Assembly: GCF_900156685.1 (NCBI RefSeq)
Contig: NZ_FTOJ01000004.1
Location: forward strand, 247,217-311,216
Reading direction: 5' to 3'
Source of the DNA: Chryseobacterium piscicola
GTDB taxonomy: Bacteria; Bacteroidota; Bacteroidia; Flavobacteriales; Weeksellaceae
Length of the DNA: 64,000 bases
Shown piece by piece: positions 1 to 8,514 of this stretch. How positions within the stretch are numbered: the first letter of the stretch is position 1; each line of letters starts with the position of its first letter. The translations under genes were made by a program, and so were the position numbers. A model generated the notes under the pieces. The model was given only the letters and a program-made list of their open reading frames with translations. It was not told the DNA's origin and made no database searches.

Positions 1-429
1 TCTAGCCTGAACTTTCTTTGGTTTGTACAAGTCCGCATCGATATTCATGTCTTTCAATACTTTTCTGATGACATTCAAAGCGTCTTGCTGATCATAAATT
101 GTAAAGTTGGATGGATAGCCAAGATAATGCGCTTCACTTCTTAAAATTCTTGCGAAAACAGAGTGGAAAGTTCCCATCCAGAGGCTTCTCGCATTGCTTT
201 GTCCCACTACTTTTGCAATACGTTCTTTCATTTCTTTTGCAGCCTTATTGGTAAAGGTCAACGCCAGAATGTTGAAAGGATCGATGCCATTCGTAATTAA
301 ATGGGCGATACGCATTGTGAGAACACGCGTTTTCCCGGAACCGGCACCAGCAAGTACCATCAGCGGGCCTTGGAGCGTGGTAACAGCTTCAAATTGTGAT
401 TCATTCAGTCCTTTCAAATAATCCTCCAT
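1..429 (-). CDS. uvrD: UvrD/Rep/PcrA-type ATP-dependent DNA helicase, N-terminal part (runs off the window)
   Basis: Only the first 143 residues are present; the gene continues beyond base 1. They cover the start of a superfamily 1A helicase, which unwinds DNA 3'-5' in repair and replication restart. Visible motifs are the Q motif (LNESQFEAV, residues 8-16), Walker A (AGAGSGKT, 27-34), motif Ia (LTFTNKAAKEM, 57-67) and motif Ib (GTFHS, 86-90). The start is the ATG at 427-429, eight codons before the Q motif as usual for the family. The family assignment is firm. UvrD versus PcrA naming cannot be settled from this fragment, and the missing C-terminus leaves the overall length unknown. Confidence 0.9.
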   Translation of the reverse strand, partial: MEDYLKGLNESQFEAVTTLQGPLMVLAGAGSGKTRVLTMRIAHLITNGIDPFNILALTFTNKAAKEMKERIAKVVGQSNARSLWMGTFHSVFARILRSEAHYLGYPSNFTIYDQQDALNVIRKVLKDMNIDADLYKPKKVQAR

Positions 430-507
430 AATGCAAAAAAAATAGGATTACAAAGGTAGGATTTTGGGTTGGGAATGCAAAAGGCTTGAAACAATTTAAT
501 TATGGCC

Positions 508-1248
508 CTATTCCTGTAAAGTGATATCATTCCATTTACCATCTTTGTACTGATAAAGTTTGCTTACAGATTTCTTGTATATGTTGTCTACATCATAACG
601 ATAATTCAGAGAAACTTTATTGCCCAGTTCGTTTCTGAAGTACAGTTGTAGGGTATTAAAGTTTAGTTCAGGATATTGATCGACGAGAATGAGATTTTCT
701 TTATCATTAAAAGGGAAGTAGTAAAAGTGATGATTATTTGGGGAACTATCTTTGTACAATCCAGATTTTTGCTTTTTTGTCTTCTTGTAAATTTTCCTTA
801 GTTTTGAATTTTCAGCTTCTGAAGCTTTTTGGTAAAAAAAATATCCGAAAGTGGCATTTCTGGGAATTACATTTACTCTAAATTTTTCAACGATTTTTTT
901 AATGTTTTTCTGAGTCCAGAACAGATGATCATTATAAACAGGATTTTCTGCAAGTCGCTTGAAACAGCAATCACAGGGTTCCATATAAAATATAGGTTTT
1001 TTCGCCTCATAATAATCTTCTATGTAAACCACCAGATTGGGTTGTGAAAATTCATTTTTATCGAGGTCGGCAATGATTTTTTCTGCAAGCTTATCATAGT
1101 TCACTCTTTTTGATTCTTTTAATAGTTGAGAGTAGAGTAAACTGTCTTTTTTTTCAAGCTTCTCACATTCGTAGGGATCTTTCAATTTTTGTGAAAGCGC
1201 CTTGGATGAGCAAAAAATTAAGAAAACTGAAATGAATATGAGTTTCAT
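508..1248 (-). CDS. Secreted protein of unknown function with a CxCC motif
   Basis: The 246-residue product begins with a typical Sec signal peptide (hydrophobic residues 3-13, likely cut after Ser19-Gln20), so it is exported to the periplasm or the outer membrane. The mature part is rich in Lys, Tyr and Phe. It carries a Cys cluster, CDCC at residues 92-95, which could bind metal or form a disulphide; a further Cys28 lies near the N-terminus. No lipobox, membrane helix or sorting domain is visible, and I recognise no family. It lies 78 bases upstream of the helicase on the same strand and is divergent from the M16 peptidase genes, so the 114-base gap to the latter must hold both promoters. 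Confidence 0.75.
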   Translation of the reverse strand: MKLIFISVFLIFCSSKALSQKLKDPYECEKLEKKDSLLYSQLLKESKRVNYDKLAEKIIADLDKNEFSQPNLVVYIEDYYEAKKPIFYMEPCDCCFKRLAENPVYNDHLFWTQKNIKKIVEKFRVNVIPRNATFGYFFYQKASEAENSKLRKIYKKTKKQKSGLYKDSSPNNHHFYYFPFNDKENLILVDQYPELNFNTLQLYFRNELGNKVSLNYRYDVDNIYKKSVSKLYQYKDGKWNDITLQE

Positions 1249-1362
1249 GTTTTAATTTGAATAAAAGTAATAAACATAAATATACTTTTTAATTATTAAA
1301 AAAATTCTTCTTTTGTAACATTTAAAGTAAATTTACCACCAATTGACAAACAATTTCTATTT

Positions 1363-2676
1363 ATGAAAAAACGACTTCTTACTGTTGCAGCGGCTGCTTT
1401 TTTTGGAGTAATGCTGAATGCACAACAAATCAAATTCGAAGAGTATGATTTACCAAACGGTATGCACGTAATCCTTCATCAGGATAATACTGCGCCTGTA
1501 GTTACCACAGCTGTAATGTACCATGTAGGTGCAAAAGATGAGGTGAAAGGAAGAACTGGTTTTGCACACTTTTTTGAGCACCTTTTGTTTGAAGGAACTC
1601 CCAATATTAAAAGAGGAGAATGGTTTAAACTTGTATCTTCAAACGGAGGTCAAAACAATGCCAATACTACGATGGACAGAACGTATTATTACGAAACTTT
1701 CCCGTCAAATAATGAGCAGTTGGGTCTTTGGATGGAAGCAGAAAGACTTCGTCACGCTGAGATCAACCAGATTGGTGTAGATACTCAGAGAGAGGTAGTA
1801 AAAGAAGAAAAAAGATTGAGAATGGATAATCAGCCTTATGGGAATTTGATGAATGCCATTCAACAAAATCTATTTACCAATCATCCGTACAGTGGTTCTG
1901 TAATTGGGTCTATTGAAGATTTGAACTCTGCTAAATTGCAGGAATTCAGAGATTTCTATAAAAAATTCTACGTTCCAAACAACGCTACTTTGGTAGTTGC
2001 CGGAGACATAAAGCCTGAGCAGACTAAAAAGTGGATTGCGGAATACTACGGAAGCATACCTAAAGGAACTGTAACTCCTAAAAACTTCCCTAAAGAATCT
2101 CCTATCACTCAGGAGACAGAAAAAACTGTTACTGACCCGAATATTCAGCTTCCAGCTTATATTTTTGCGTACAGAAGCCCTTCAAATAAAGAAAAAGATT
2201 CTTATATCTTAAATATGCTTTCATCTTATTTAAGCAGCGGAAAATCTTCTATATTATACAAAAAGCTGGTAGATCAGGAGAAAAAAGCATTAGAAGTACA
2301 GGCTTTCAACCTTGGAATGGAGGATTATGGTGTGTTTGGTTTCTTTGCCATCCCAATGGGAGCTACAGAAAGAAAAACTCTACAAACAGACATTGATGCA
2401 GAAATCAAAAAGCTTCAGACTACATTAATCTCTCAGGAAGATTATCAAAAACTACAGAATAAGTTCGAAAATCAGTTTGTAAACTCAAACTCGAGCATAC
2501 AAGGAATTGCGGCTTCATTAGCTACAAACCACGTCTTAATGGGAGATACCAATTTGATTAATAAAGAAATCGACATTTACAGATCTATCACAAAACAAGA
2601 TTTGCAAAATGCTGCCAAGAAGTATCTTAATTCTAACCAAAGAGTAATCATTAATTACGTACCTGAAAAAAAGTAA
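1363..2676 (+). CDS. Secreted M16 family zinc metallopeptidase (active subunit)
   Basis: This is a 437-residue pitrilysin/insulinase-family peptidase with a signal peptide (cleavage near Ala20-Gln21), so it acts in the periplasm or outside. The inverted zinc motif HxxEH is intact: His69, Glu72 (catalytic base) and His73, with the third ligand probably Glu148 or Glu149 in the REVVKEEKR stretch. Length and layout match the single-chain, half-size M16B proteins that pair with a second half-size subunit. The next gene, 116 bases downstream on the same strand, is such a partner without the zinc motif. By family precedent the pair forms a heterodimer that degrades peptides; the natural substrate is unknown. 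Confidence 0.93.
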   Translation: MKKRLLTVAAAAFFGVMLNAQQIKFEEYDLPNGMHVILHQDNTAPVVTTAVMYHVGAKDEVKGRTGFAHFFEHLLFEGTPNIKRGEWFKLVSSNGGQNNANTTMDRTYYYETFPSNNEQLGLWMEAERLRHAEINQIGVDTQREVVKEEKRLRMDNQPYGNLMNAIQQNLFTNHPYSGSVIGSIEDLNSAKLQEFRDFYKKFYVPNNATLVVAGDIKPEQTKKWIAEYYGSIPKGTVTPKNFPKESPITQETEKTVTDPNIQLPAYIFAYRSPSNKEKDSYILNMLSSYLSSGKSSILYKKLVDQEKKALEVQAFNLGMEDYGVFGFFAIPMGATERKTLQTDIDAEIKKLQTTLISQEDYQKLQNKFENQFVNSNSSIQGIAASLATNHVLMGDTNLINKEIDIYRSITKQDLQNAAKKYLNSNQRVIINYVPEKK

Positions 2677-2792
2677 TCATTAAATAGATTATAAGATATT
2701 AGATTTCAGATAAAAGACTTATTATTCGTCTTCATAAATCTTAATACAATGATCAGTTTAAATAAAGGATTATTAAAATTAAATTTTTACAA

Positions 2793-4838
2793 ATGAAAAA
2801 GCAATTAACATATATAGCTGTAGCATTTTTATTCACAGGAATGCTTTCTGCACAAAAAATTGACCTTAATGCAATGCCGAAAGCGGGTCCTACGCCTACA
2901 ATCAACATTGCTCAGCCAAAGACTTTCCAGTTAAAAAATGGTTTAACAGTAATGGTGGTTGAAAACAACAAATTACCAAGAGTAAACATGAGCCTGTCTA
3001 TGGACAGACAGCCTTACTATGAAGGTGCTGTAACCGGAGTAAGCGAAATTATGGCAGATCAGTTGGGTAACGGAACAACTACTTTAAGCAAAGACGAATT
3101 CAACAAAAAAGTAGATTTTCTAGGTGCAAACTTAGGTTTCAACACCGGAGGAGCGTCATCTAATTCACTTTCAAAATATTTCCCTGAAGTTTTAGCTTTA
3201 ATGGCAGATGCTATTATTAATCCTAAATTCTCTGCTGAAGAAATTCAAAAATCAAAAGACAGATCTATTGAAGGTATCAAGAGTGAAGAAAAAAATGCTT
3301 CATCTATTGCTTCAAAAGTCTCTAATGCTTTGGTTTACGGAAAAAATACCGCAAGAGGAGAGTTTGAAACTATTGAATCAATCAACAAAATTCAGTTAGC
3401 CGATGTACAAAGTGTCTATAAAAAATACTACGCTCCAGACAACGCTTATCTTGTGATTGTAGGTGATGTAAAGTTTGACAAAGTAAAACCAATGGTTGAA
3501 AAAGCTTTCGCCAACTGGAAAAAAGCAAACACCACTTTCTCTTCTCTTGAGCCGGCTGCTAATGTTGCTAAAACCGAAATTAATATTGTAGATGTGCCTA
3601 CTGCAGTACAATCTGTAGTATCTGTAGGAAATATCAACAATCTGAAGATGAAAGATGCTAATTATTTCCCTGCAACTATTGCCAACTACATCCTTGGTGG
3701 TGGTGGTGAAGCAAGGCTTTTTATGAATCTCCGTGAAAAAAATGGGTTCACTTACGGTGCTTACTCAAACATGAGCGCAAGCAAATATTCTCCAGAATTT
3801 TCTGCTGATGCAAGCGTGAGAAATGAAGTGACAGACAAAGCAGTGAAAGAATTTATGAACGAAATCAACGGGATTTCTACTGTGAAAGCTGATGAGTTAG
3901 CCAACGCAAAAGCAAAACTGAAAGGAAGTTTCATCATGTCTCTTGAGCAACCTGCAACTATCGCAAGATTTGCTGTGAGCCAAAAAGTAAATGATCTTCC
4001 GGCTGATTTTTATACAAACTATTTAAAATCTATTGATAAAGTAACTGTTGCAGATGTTTCAAACGCTGTGAAAGCTACAGTTTATCCTAGCCAGAGCAGA
4101 ATTTTTATCGCAGGTAAAGCTTCTGATATTTCTGAAAGTTTAGAGAAATTAGGTTACCCTGTTAAATATTTTGATGCCAATGCCAATCCTGTGGCAAAGC
4201 CCACAGCTCAAAAAGTGGATGCCAATGTTACAGTAGCTTCAGTAGCAGATAAATACATAGCTGCTATTGGTGGTAAAGCAAATTTGGCTAAAGTTTCTTC
4301 TTATAGCATGACAGCGACTATGTCTATGCAAGGACAAAATATTGACATTAAAACTGTAAAAGCGCAAGGAGGTAAAGAGCTTACATTGGTATCTATGGGA
4401 ACAATGACTCTTCAAAAACAAGTTTTCGATGGGAAAACAGGATTTTCTGAGCAACAAGGACAAAAAGTTCCTATGGCTAAAGAAGAAATTACAGACAGAA
4501 TGAAAAATACTGAATTGTTTGAAGAACTTGGCTTTGCTAAATCTGCAGATATGAAAATTGCAGGTATTGAAAAAATTGGTGGCGAAGATTCTTACGTAGT
4601 AAAAGGTGGCGACACTACTTACTATTACAGTGTGAAATCTGGTCTTAAAACAGGTGAAACAAAAACGGTAAAAAACAATGGGCAGGAAATGACGATTCCA
4701 ACACTTTTTTCTAATTACAAAGATGTTGCAGGTGTGAAAATGCCGTACACAATTACCGTAAACCAAATGGGTATGGATATGACGATGGAAGTAAAATCTA
4801 TCGAAGTAAACCAAGCGAAAGATGCTGATTTCAAATAA
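2793..4838 (+). CDS. Secreted M16-like subunit lacking the zinc motif, with an extra C-terminal domain
   Basis: The 681-residue product has a signal peptide (MKKQLTYIAVAFLFTGMLSA) and an M16 fold to about residue 455. Where the active partner has HxxEH, this protein reads GVSEIMADQL (82-91), so it should not bind catalytic zinc. It keeps the substrate-binding signature of non-catalytic M16 subunits, LREKNGFTYGAYS (313-325). Residues about 475-681 form a second, Gln/Met/Lys-rich beta domain (repeats of the kind MSMQGQN, TMTLQKQ, MDMTMEV) that resembles LolA-like outer membrane lipoprotein-sorting folds; this is inference from composition. It is probably co-transcribed with the preceding peptidase and completes a heterodimer. 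A strong terminator follows the gene. Confidence 0.9.
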   Translation: MKKQLTYIAVAFLFTGMLSAQKIDLNAMPKAGPTPTINIAQPKTFQLKNGLTVMVVENNKLPRVNMSLSMDRQPYYEGAVTGVSEIMADQLGNGTTTLSKDEFNKKVDFLGANLGFNTGGASSNSLSKYFPEVLALMADAIINPKFSAEEIQKSKDRSIEGIKSEEKNASSIASKVSNALVYGKNTARGEFETIESINKIQLADVQSVYKKYYAPDNAYLVIVGDVKFDKVKPMVEKAFANWKKANTTFSSLEPAANVAKTEINIVDVPTAVQSVVSVGNINNLKMKDANYFPATIANYILGGGGEARLFMNLREKNGFTYGAYSNMSASKYSPEFSADASVRNEVTDKAVKEFMNEINGISTVKADELANAKAKLKGSFIMSLEQPATIARFAVSQKVNDLPADFYTNYLKSIDKVTVADVSNAVKATVYPSQSRIFIAGKASDISESLEKLGYPVKYFDANANPVAKPTAQKVDANVTVASVADKYIAAIGGKANLAKVSSYSMTATMSMQGQNIDIKTVKAQGGKELTLVSMGTMTLQKQVFDGKTGFSEQQGQKVPMAKEEITDRMKNTELFEELGFAKSADMKIAGIEKIGGEDSYVVKGGDTTYYYSVKSGLKTGETKTVKNNGQEMTIPTLFSNYKDVAGVKMPYTITVNQMGMDMTMEVKSIEVNQAKDADFK

Positions 4839-4858
4839 TAATCAACATAATTAATCTG

Positions 4859-4886
4859 AACGGCAACTTTTGTTGCCGTTTTTTAT
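4859..4886 (+). terminator. Rho-independent terminator after the M16 pair
   Basis: A nine-base stem (AACGGCAAC / GTTGCCGTT) with a TTTT loop is followed by a T-rich tract. It lies 21 bases after the stop codon of the second M16 gene. Confidence 0.9.
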
Positions 4887-4904
4887 TTTAACAAGGATCT
4901 TTAT

Positions 4905-4935
4905 TTTGTCGTTCGCCAAAAAAACATTAAATTTG
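4905..4935 (+). promoter_or_regulatory. Bacteroidetes-type promoter of secG
   Basis: TTTG at 4905-4908 is separated by 19 bases from TAAATTTG at 4928-4935. This fits the known Bacteroidetes sigma-ABfr consensus (-33 TTTG, -7 TAnnTTTG). It sits 25 bases upstream of the secG ATG and directly after the preceding terminator. Confidence 0.75.
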
Positions 4936-4960
4936 CCCATTCAAAAAGATATTAAAATTA

Positions 4961-5329
4961 ATGGAAACTATATTTATACTATTGATGGTTCTTATTATGA
5001 TTGCCAGCGTTTTATTGGTAATCGTTATTATGGCACAGAACCCTAAAGGAGGCGGCCTTTCAAGTACTTTCGGAGGTGCTTCATCTGCACAATTTGGTGT
5101 ACAAAGAACCAATGATTTTATGGAAAAAGCAACCTGGACTCTAGGTACTATTATCATTATATTGATTTTGGTAAGTGTTGTTGTAACAGGAAAACCTTCT
5201 GTAAAAGCACCAGCTCTTCCAACTCAGAAAGAAGCACCAGCATCTCAAGGTGCAGCGCCAGTACAGTCTACTCCCGCTACTCAAGGTGCAGCTCCTGTAC
5301 AATCTACTCCAGTAGCTCCAGCAAAATAA
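4961..5329 (+). CDS. secG: Protein translocase subunit SecG
   Basis: SecG is the small two-helix subunit of the SecYEG channel in the inner membrane. The 122-residue protein shows helix 1 at about residues 3-24, the conserved cytoplasmic loop QNPKGGGLSSTFGG, and helix 2 at about 58-77. After helix 2 a Pro/Ala/Gln/Ser/Thr-rich tail extends about 45 residues; it contains a 12-residue unit, [A][ST]QGAAPVQSTP, repeated twice in tandem. E. coli SecG is 110 residues and has no such repeat. The gene has its own promoter and terminator, so it is monocistronic. The assignment is firm; the role of the tail is unknown. Confidence 0.95.
   Translation: METIFILLMVLIMIASVLLVIVIMAQNPKGGGLSSTFGGASSAQFGVQRTNDFMEKATWTLGTIIIILILVSVVVTGKPSVKAPALPTQKEAPASQGAAPVQSTPATQGAAPVQSTPVAPAK
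5240..5311 (+). repeat. Two 36-base tandem repeats in the secG tail
   Basis: Units at 5240-5275 and 5276-5311 each encode A-S/T-QGAAPVQSTP. They differ mainly at third codon positions, which points to an older duplication kept in frame. Confidence 0.85.
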
Positions 5330-5349
5330 TAAAAAAGATATTGATATAA

Positions 5350-5384
5350 AAAAGCAACTTCATCAGAAGTTGCTTTTTTATTTT
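5350..5384 (+). terminator. Rho-independent terminator of secG
   Basis: AAAGCAACTT pairs with AAGTTGCTTT around a six-base loop (CATCAG), followed by a T tract. It starts 21 bases after the secG stop. Confidence 0.9.
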
Positions 5385-5563
5385 ACTTATGTTTAGATTA
5401 CAGTTTCATATTACCCTAGATTTCAAAATCTCTGTTATTCTAAAATTAAATTGTCTGAAAAATATTGTATAAGCACAGTTCTTTTGCAAATGAAGTTTGT
5501 TTTCAACTGTGTAATCATAGTTTTGCGAGCATAACGTTTAGTACTCTTTGTATTGAGCTCAAA

Positions 5564-6403
5564 TTATTTAAGCTTAATCTGCTCTATCTTATGTCTTAAT
5601 TTCAACCCTGCTTTTAGAAAAGAATACTGCATCGGCTTTTGATGCTTATAATACTTGTCTATGAAAATCTGCATGGCTCCGTAGAATCTTTCGAGATAGA
5701 TTGTATCTTTTATTGTGCTTTCACCTTTATGATGGAGGATGGATGCTTTTCCGTAATAATAGTTTTTAAATCCTTTTTGAAGCAGCGTATAGCACAAATC
5801 TACATCTTCGCCATACATAAAATATCTTTCATCAAACCCTCCATAATTTTCGTAAACTTCTTTTTTGCAAAGTAAAAAGGCCCCAGTAATCACTTCCACT
5901 TCCGAAACACCAAATTCATTAATATCGTTTCGGTAGTAAGATTTTGAATTGTTTTTTTTAAAACCAGTAAAAAGTTTTTCAAAAGAATTAAACATATCCG
6001 GAATTGCTCTTTTGCTTTCAGGCAGAAAGCTTCCGTTAGCATCATGCATTCTTACTCCGAGGCACCCAAAATCAGATTGGGAACTGGCAAAATTTAAAAT
6101 TTCATTTAAATAAAAACCTTCCAATTCTGTATCAGGATTTAGAATCAAGACATATTCTCCTTTGGCGTATTTTATTGCTTTATTATTGGCTTTTGCAAAA
6201 CCTTCATTGTCTTCAGATGCAATAAAATGTATTTTTGGAAACTGGGGAATGAGGTCGCCCCAAGAGCTGTCTGTAGATTTATTGTCTATTACAATTACTT
6301 CATAATCAGTGTCTTTTGCGTATTTCTCAATGGAAAACAAACAATCTTTCAAAAAATGAGTAACATTATAATGAACGATGATGATTGAAATTTTCGGACT
6401 CAT
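5564..6403 (-). CDS. Family 2 glycosyltransferase (rhamnosyltransferase-like)
   Basis: This GT-A fold transferase (279 residues) moves a sugar from a nucleotide donor to a surface polysaccharide or similar acceptor in the cytoplasm. The N-terminus ISIIIVHYN and VIVIDNKSTD form the nucleotide-binding strand. NPDTE (89-93) holds the metal-binding Asp, and GED (198-200), in a YGEDVDLC context, holds the catalytic acidic residues. I chose the ATG at 6401-6403: an upstream ATG at 6469 would add 22 residues overlapping the end of recR, and family members start just before SIIIVHYN. The gene follows recR after one base, so the two are probably co-transcribed. Donor and acceptor cannot be told from sequence. 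Confidence 0.9.
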   Translation of the reverse strand: MSPKISIIIVHYNVTHFLKDCLFSIEKYAKDTDYEVIVIDNKSTDSSWGDLIPQFPKIHFIASEDNEGFAKANNKAIKYAKGEYVLILNPDTELEGFYLNEILNFASSQSDFGCLGVRMHDANGSFLPESKRAIPDMFNSFEKLFTGFKKNNSKSYYRNDINEFGVSEVEVITGAFLLCKKEVYENYGGFDERYFMYGEDVDLCYTLLQKGFKNYYYGKASILHHKGESTIKDTIYLERFYGAMQIFIDKYYKHQKPMQYSFLKAGLKLRHKIEQIKLK

Positions 6404-6404
6404 T

Positions 6405-7016
6405 TTAATCTTTTTCGTTATAAGGAAGTCTATTAACAATCGATCTGCCCAAAGAGATTTCATCCGCATATTCTAGTTCGTCTCCAACAGAAATTCCTCT
6501 GGCAATACTAGAAAATTGTATCCCCGAATTCTTAAATTTCTTATAAATATAATAAGCCGTAGTATCACCCTCCATCGTAGCACTTAAGGCAAAAATAAAT
6601 TCTTTCGCCAAGCCTTGCTGTAGTTTTTTATCTATACTCGCAATATTAAGCTGATGAGGTCCTACACCTTCCATCGGAGAGATTTTTCCGCCAAGAATTA
6701 AATATTTCCCTCTGTATTTCCCTGTATTTTCTATGGCAATAACGTCGCGCACATCTTCAACGATGCAGATCAAGTCATTGTTTCTTTTTTCGTTACTGCA
6801 GATGTCACAGATGTCATAGTCGGAAAAGTTGTGGCAATCTTTACAATATTTAATCTCGTTGACTAAATTAACGATTGAATTTCCCAAACTTATCGCCCGA
6901 GAATTGGGTTGTTTGAGTAAATGAAGTGCAAGACGCAAAGCCGTTTTTTTACCAATTCCAGGTAATCCCGAAATTTCTTCAACAGCCTTTGCCAAAACTT
7001 TACTTGGATAATCCAT
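6405..7016 (-). CDS. recR: Recombination mediator protein RecR
   Basis: RecR works with RecO and RecF to load RecA on gapped DNA. The 203-residue product has the family layout: a helix-hairpin-helix (GLPGIGKKTALRLA, 17-30), a four-Cys zinc finger (Cys58, 61, 70, 73), a Toprim domain beginning ICIVEDVRDV, and a C-terminal Walker B-like segment. The start is the ATG at 7014-7016. A longer frame with an ATG at 7076 adds a hydrophobic stretch (ILFFIHHLFAYFCA) foreign to RecR. The stop codon lies one base before the glycosyltransferase start, which suggests translational coupling. Confidence 0.96.
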   Translation of the reverse strand: MDYPSKVLAKAVEEISGLPGIGKKTALRLALHLLKQPNSRAISLGNSIVNLVNEIKYCKDCHNFSDYDICDICSNEKRNNDLICIVEDVRDVIAIENTGKYRGKYLILGGKISPMEGVGPHQLNIASIDKKLQQGLAKEFIFALSATMEGDTTAYYIYKKFKNSGIQFSSIARGISVGDELEYADEISLGRSIVNRLPYNEKD

Positions 7017-7161
7017 CGCACAAAAATAAGCAAAAAGATGATGAATAAAAAACAGAATGGAATAATGGAAACCCAATTTTTAAACCAAGAAAATTTTAAA
7101 TAATAAAACCTACAAAACCACAAAAAATAAAATTTAAACCAAATAATTCTCCACAAACTGT

Positions 7162-7169
7162 TATCTTTG
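7162..7169 (+). promoter_or_regulatory. Putative -7 element upstream of the LURP-one-like gene
   Basis: TATCTTTG matches the TAnnTTTG consensus exactly and lies 22 bases before the ATG at 7192. No good -33 TTTG is visible at the usual spacing, so the call rests on the -7 match alone. Confidence 0.5.
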
Positions 7170-7191
7170 AGAAACTTTATGAAAAAAAAAT

Positions 7192-7797
7192 ATGGCACTA
7201 AATAATCTAAATTATCCACTAGATTTTAAATTCAAACTGACAACCTTAGCAAGTGATTTCAACATTACAGATAAGAACGGGAATGCAGTAGCATACGTTC
7301 GTCAAAAAATGTTTAAGCTGAAAGAAGACGTAATCGTTTTTAATAATGAGAGTAAAACGAAAGAGCTTTTCAGAATTAAAGCCAACCAATGGATTGATTT
7401 TAACGCATCCTATTCTATGACTGAAATTGCCACAGGCAACAGTTTTGGAAGATTGGCGAGAAAAGGAATGCGTTCTATCTGGAAATCAAGCTACGATGTA
7501 CTTGATACCAATGATAAAACAAAATTTACCATAACTGAAGATAATGCGTGGGTTAAATTTTTTGACGGAATAGTGGGAGAGATTCCTGTTGTTGGCATGT
7601 TTACAGGATATTTTCTGAATCCTACTTACACCGTAAAAGGTATTGATGGAAAAGATTATTTTAAACTAAAAAAAATGCCGTCGATGTTTGGAAGAAGATT
7701 TCAGCTGGACAGAATGGTTGATATTGATGATGAAGACGAAAGTCTTGTAATCCTTTCTTTGCTGATGATGATTTTATTAGAAAGAGCAAGAGGATAA
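7192..7797 (+). CDS. LURP-one/tubby-like (scramblase-like barrel) family protein
   Basis: The 201-residue protein has no signal peptide. Its pattern of short beta strands with an early F-x-I-TDKNGNAVAYVRQKMFKLKED segment resembles LURP-one-related proteins, which share the tubby C-terminal/phospholipid-scramblase barrel. Residues about 125-145 (FFDGIVGEIPVVGMFTGYF) form the central hydrophobic strand-helix element expected in that fold, and the very C-terminus (LVILSLLMMILLERARG) is a hydrophobic helix. The biochemical role of bacterial members is not established. A lipoprotein gene follows after 15 bases, so the two probably form an operon. The family call is from overall resemblance and is moderate. 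Confidence 0.65.
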   Translation: MALNNLNYPLDFKFKLTTLASDFNITDKNGNAVAYVRQKMFKLKEDVIVFNNESKTKELFRIKANQWIDFNASYSMTEIATGNSFGRLARKGMRSIWKSSYDVLDTNDKTKFTITEDNAWVKFFDGIVGEIPVVGMFTGYFLNPTYTVKGIDGKDYFKLKKMPSMFGRRFQLDRMVDIDDEDESLVILSLLMMILLERARG

Positions 7798-7812
7798 CCT
7801 AACAATTAATTT

Positions 7813-8301
7813 ATGAAATATATTTTTGTTTTCGCCGCTGCCCTATTTTTAACAGCCTGCAAAAAAGAAACTCAAACTCCTATTGATAAAGATTCAGACA
7901 GTACCTTGGTTCTAAAAAAAGATTCAATCATGGAAAAACCTAATGATGCCATTTCGGTAGAGACTTTTCCTTTTCCTACGGAAATCAAAGAATGCTCATG
8001 CTATTTTGCACGAAACAAAAAAGATTTTGAAAACGAAAACTATATTTATGCAGATAATGCCGGAACTCTGGCGTATATGAAAATTGACGGAAAACGTCTT
8101 GCTTTACCATTGATTTCATCCAGCGACATGGAAGTAGATGATGTTTTAACCAAAGAAATTGAAAATGAAAATTACAAAATTTCTGTAAAGGGTAAAAAAC
8201 TGGCAACGGAAGAGGCTATGCTTTTTGATGGAACTTTAACGTTAGAAAAAGCAGATGGAACAAAAACGGTAATTCCTATTTACGGCGAATGTGGATGCTA
8301 A
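7813..8301 (+). CDS. Small predicted lipoprotein of unknown function
   Basis: A 162-residue product with a clear lipoprotein signal: hydrophobic residues 3-13, then L-T-A-C with Cys16 as the acylated residue, followed by KKE. A Lys after the Cys is compatible with inner or periplasmic-face outer membrane retention. The mature protein has a Ser/Asp/Lys-rich linker to about residue 45, then a compact domain beginning ECSCYFARNKKDF and ending YGECGC; the four Cys at the two ends could pair as disulphides. I recognise no characterised family. It sits 15 bases behind the LURP-one-like gene and is closed by a terminator. Confidence 0.75.
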   Translation: MKYIFVFAAALFLTACKKETQTPIDKDSDSTLVLKKDSIMEKPNDAISVETFPFPTEIKECSCYFARNKKDFENENYIYADNAGTLAYMKIDGKRLALPLISSSDMEVDDVLTKEIENENYKISVKGKKLATEEAMLFDGTLTLEKADGTKTVIPIYGECGC

Positions 8302-8377
8302 AACAGCTTCTGGAAATTGGCTAATAGATTTCGAACGTTTCCAATGAAAAATGCAGAACCATAAAAAAATAACAATT

Positions 8378-8406
8378 TGCTCCTGAATTTCGGGAGCATT
8401 TTTTAT
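8378..8406 (+). terminator. Rho-independent terminator after the lipoprotein gene
   Basis: TGCTCCTG and CGGGAGCA form an eight-base stem with one G-T pair and a short loop, followed by TTTTTT. It lies about 75 bases after the stop codon. Confidence 0.85.
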
Positions 8407-8514
8407 TTCATGTGTATGTATTTATTTTATTTGTCTTATGCAATCGCCGAGTTTTAGGTAGTATTTTAGTTTCTAAATCATAGCGATTTCGTAATTTTGA
8501 TAAAAATAAATTTT

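Noticed and set aside
4239..4814. 191-codon minus-strand frame opposite the second M16 gene
   Set aside because: It lies wholly inside a well-supported gene, is rich in His, Phe and Cys as antisense shadows are, and has no recognisable motif.
8497..8514. Longer pepD from a TTG start
   Set aside because: The ATG at 8515 has a normal A-rich leader and family-like N-terminus; the six extra residues are not expected.
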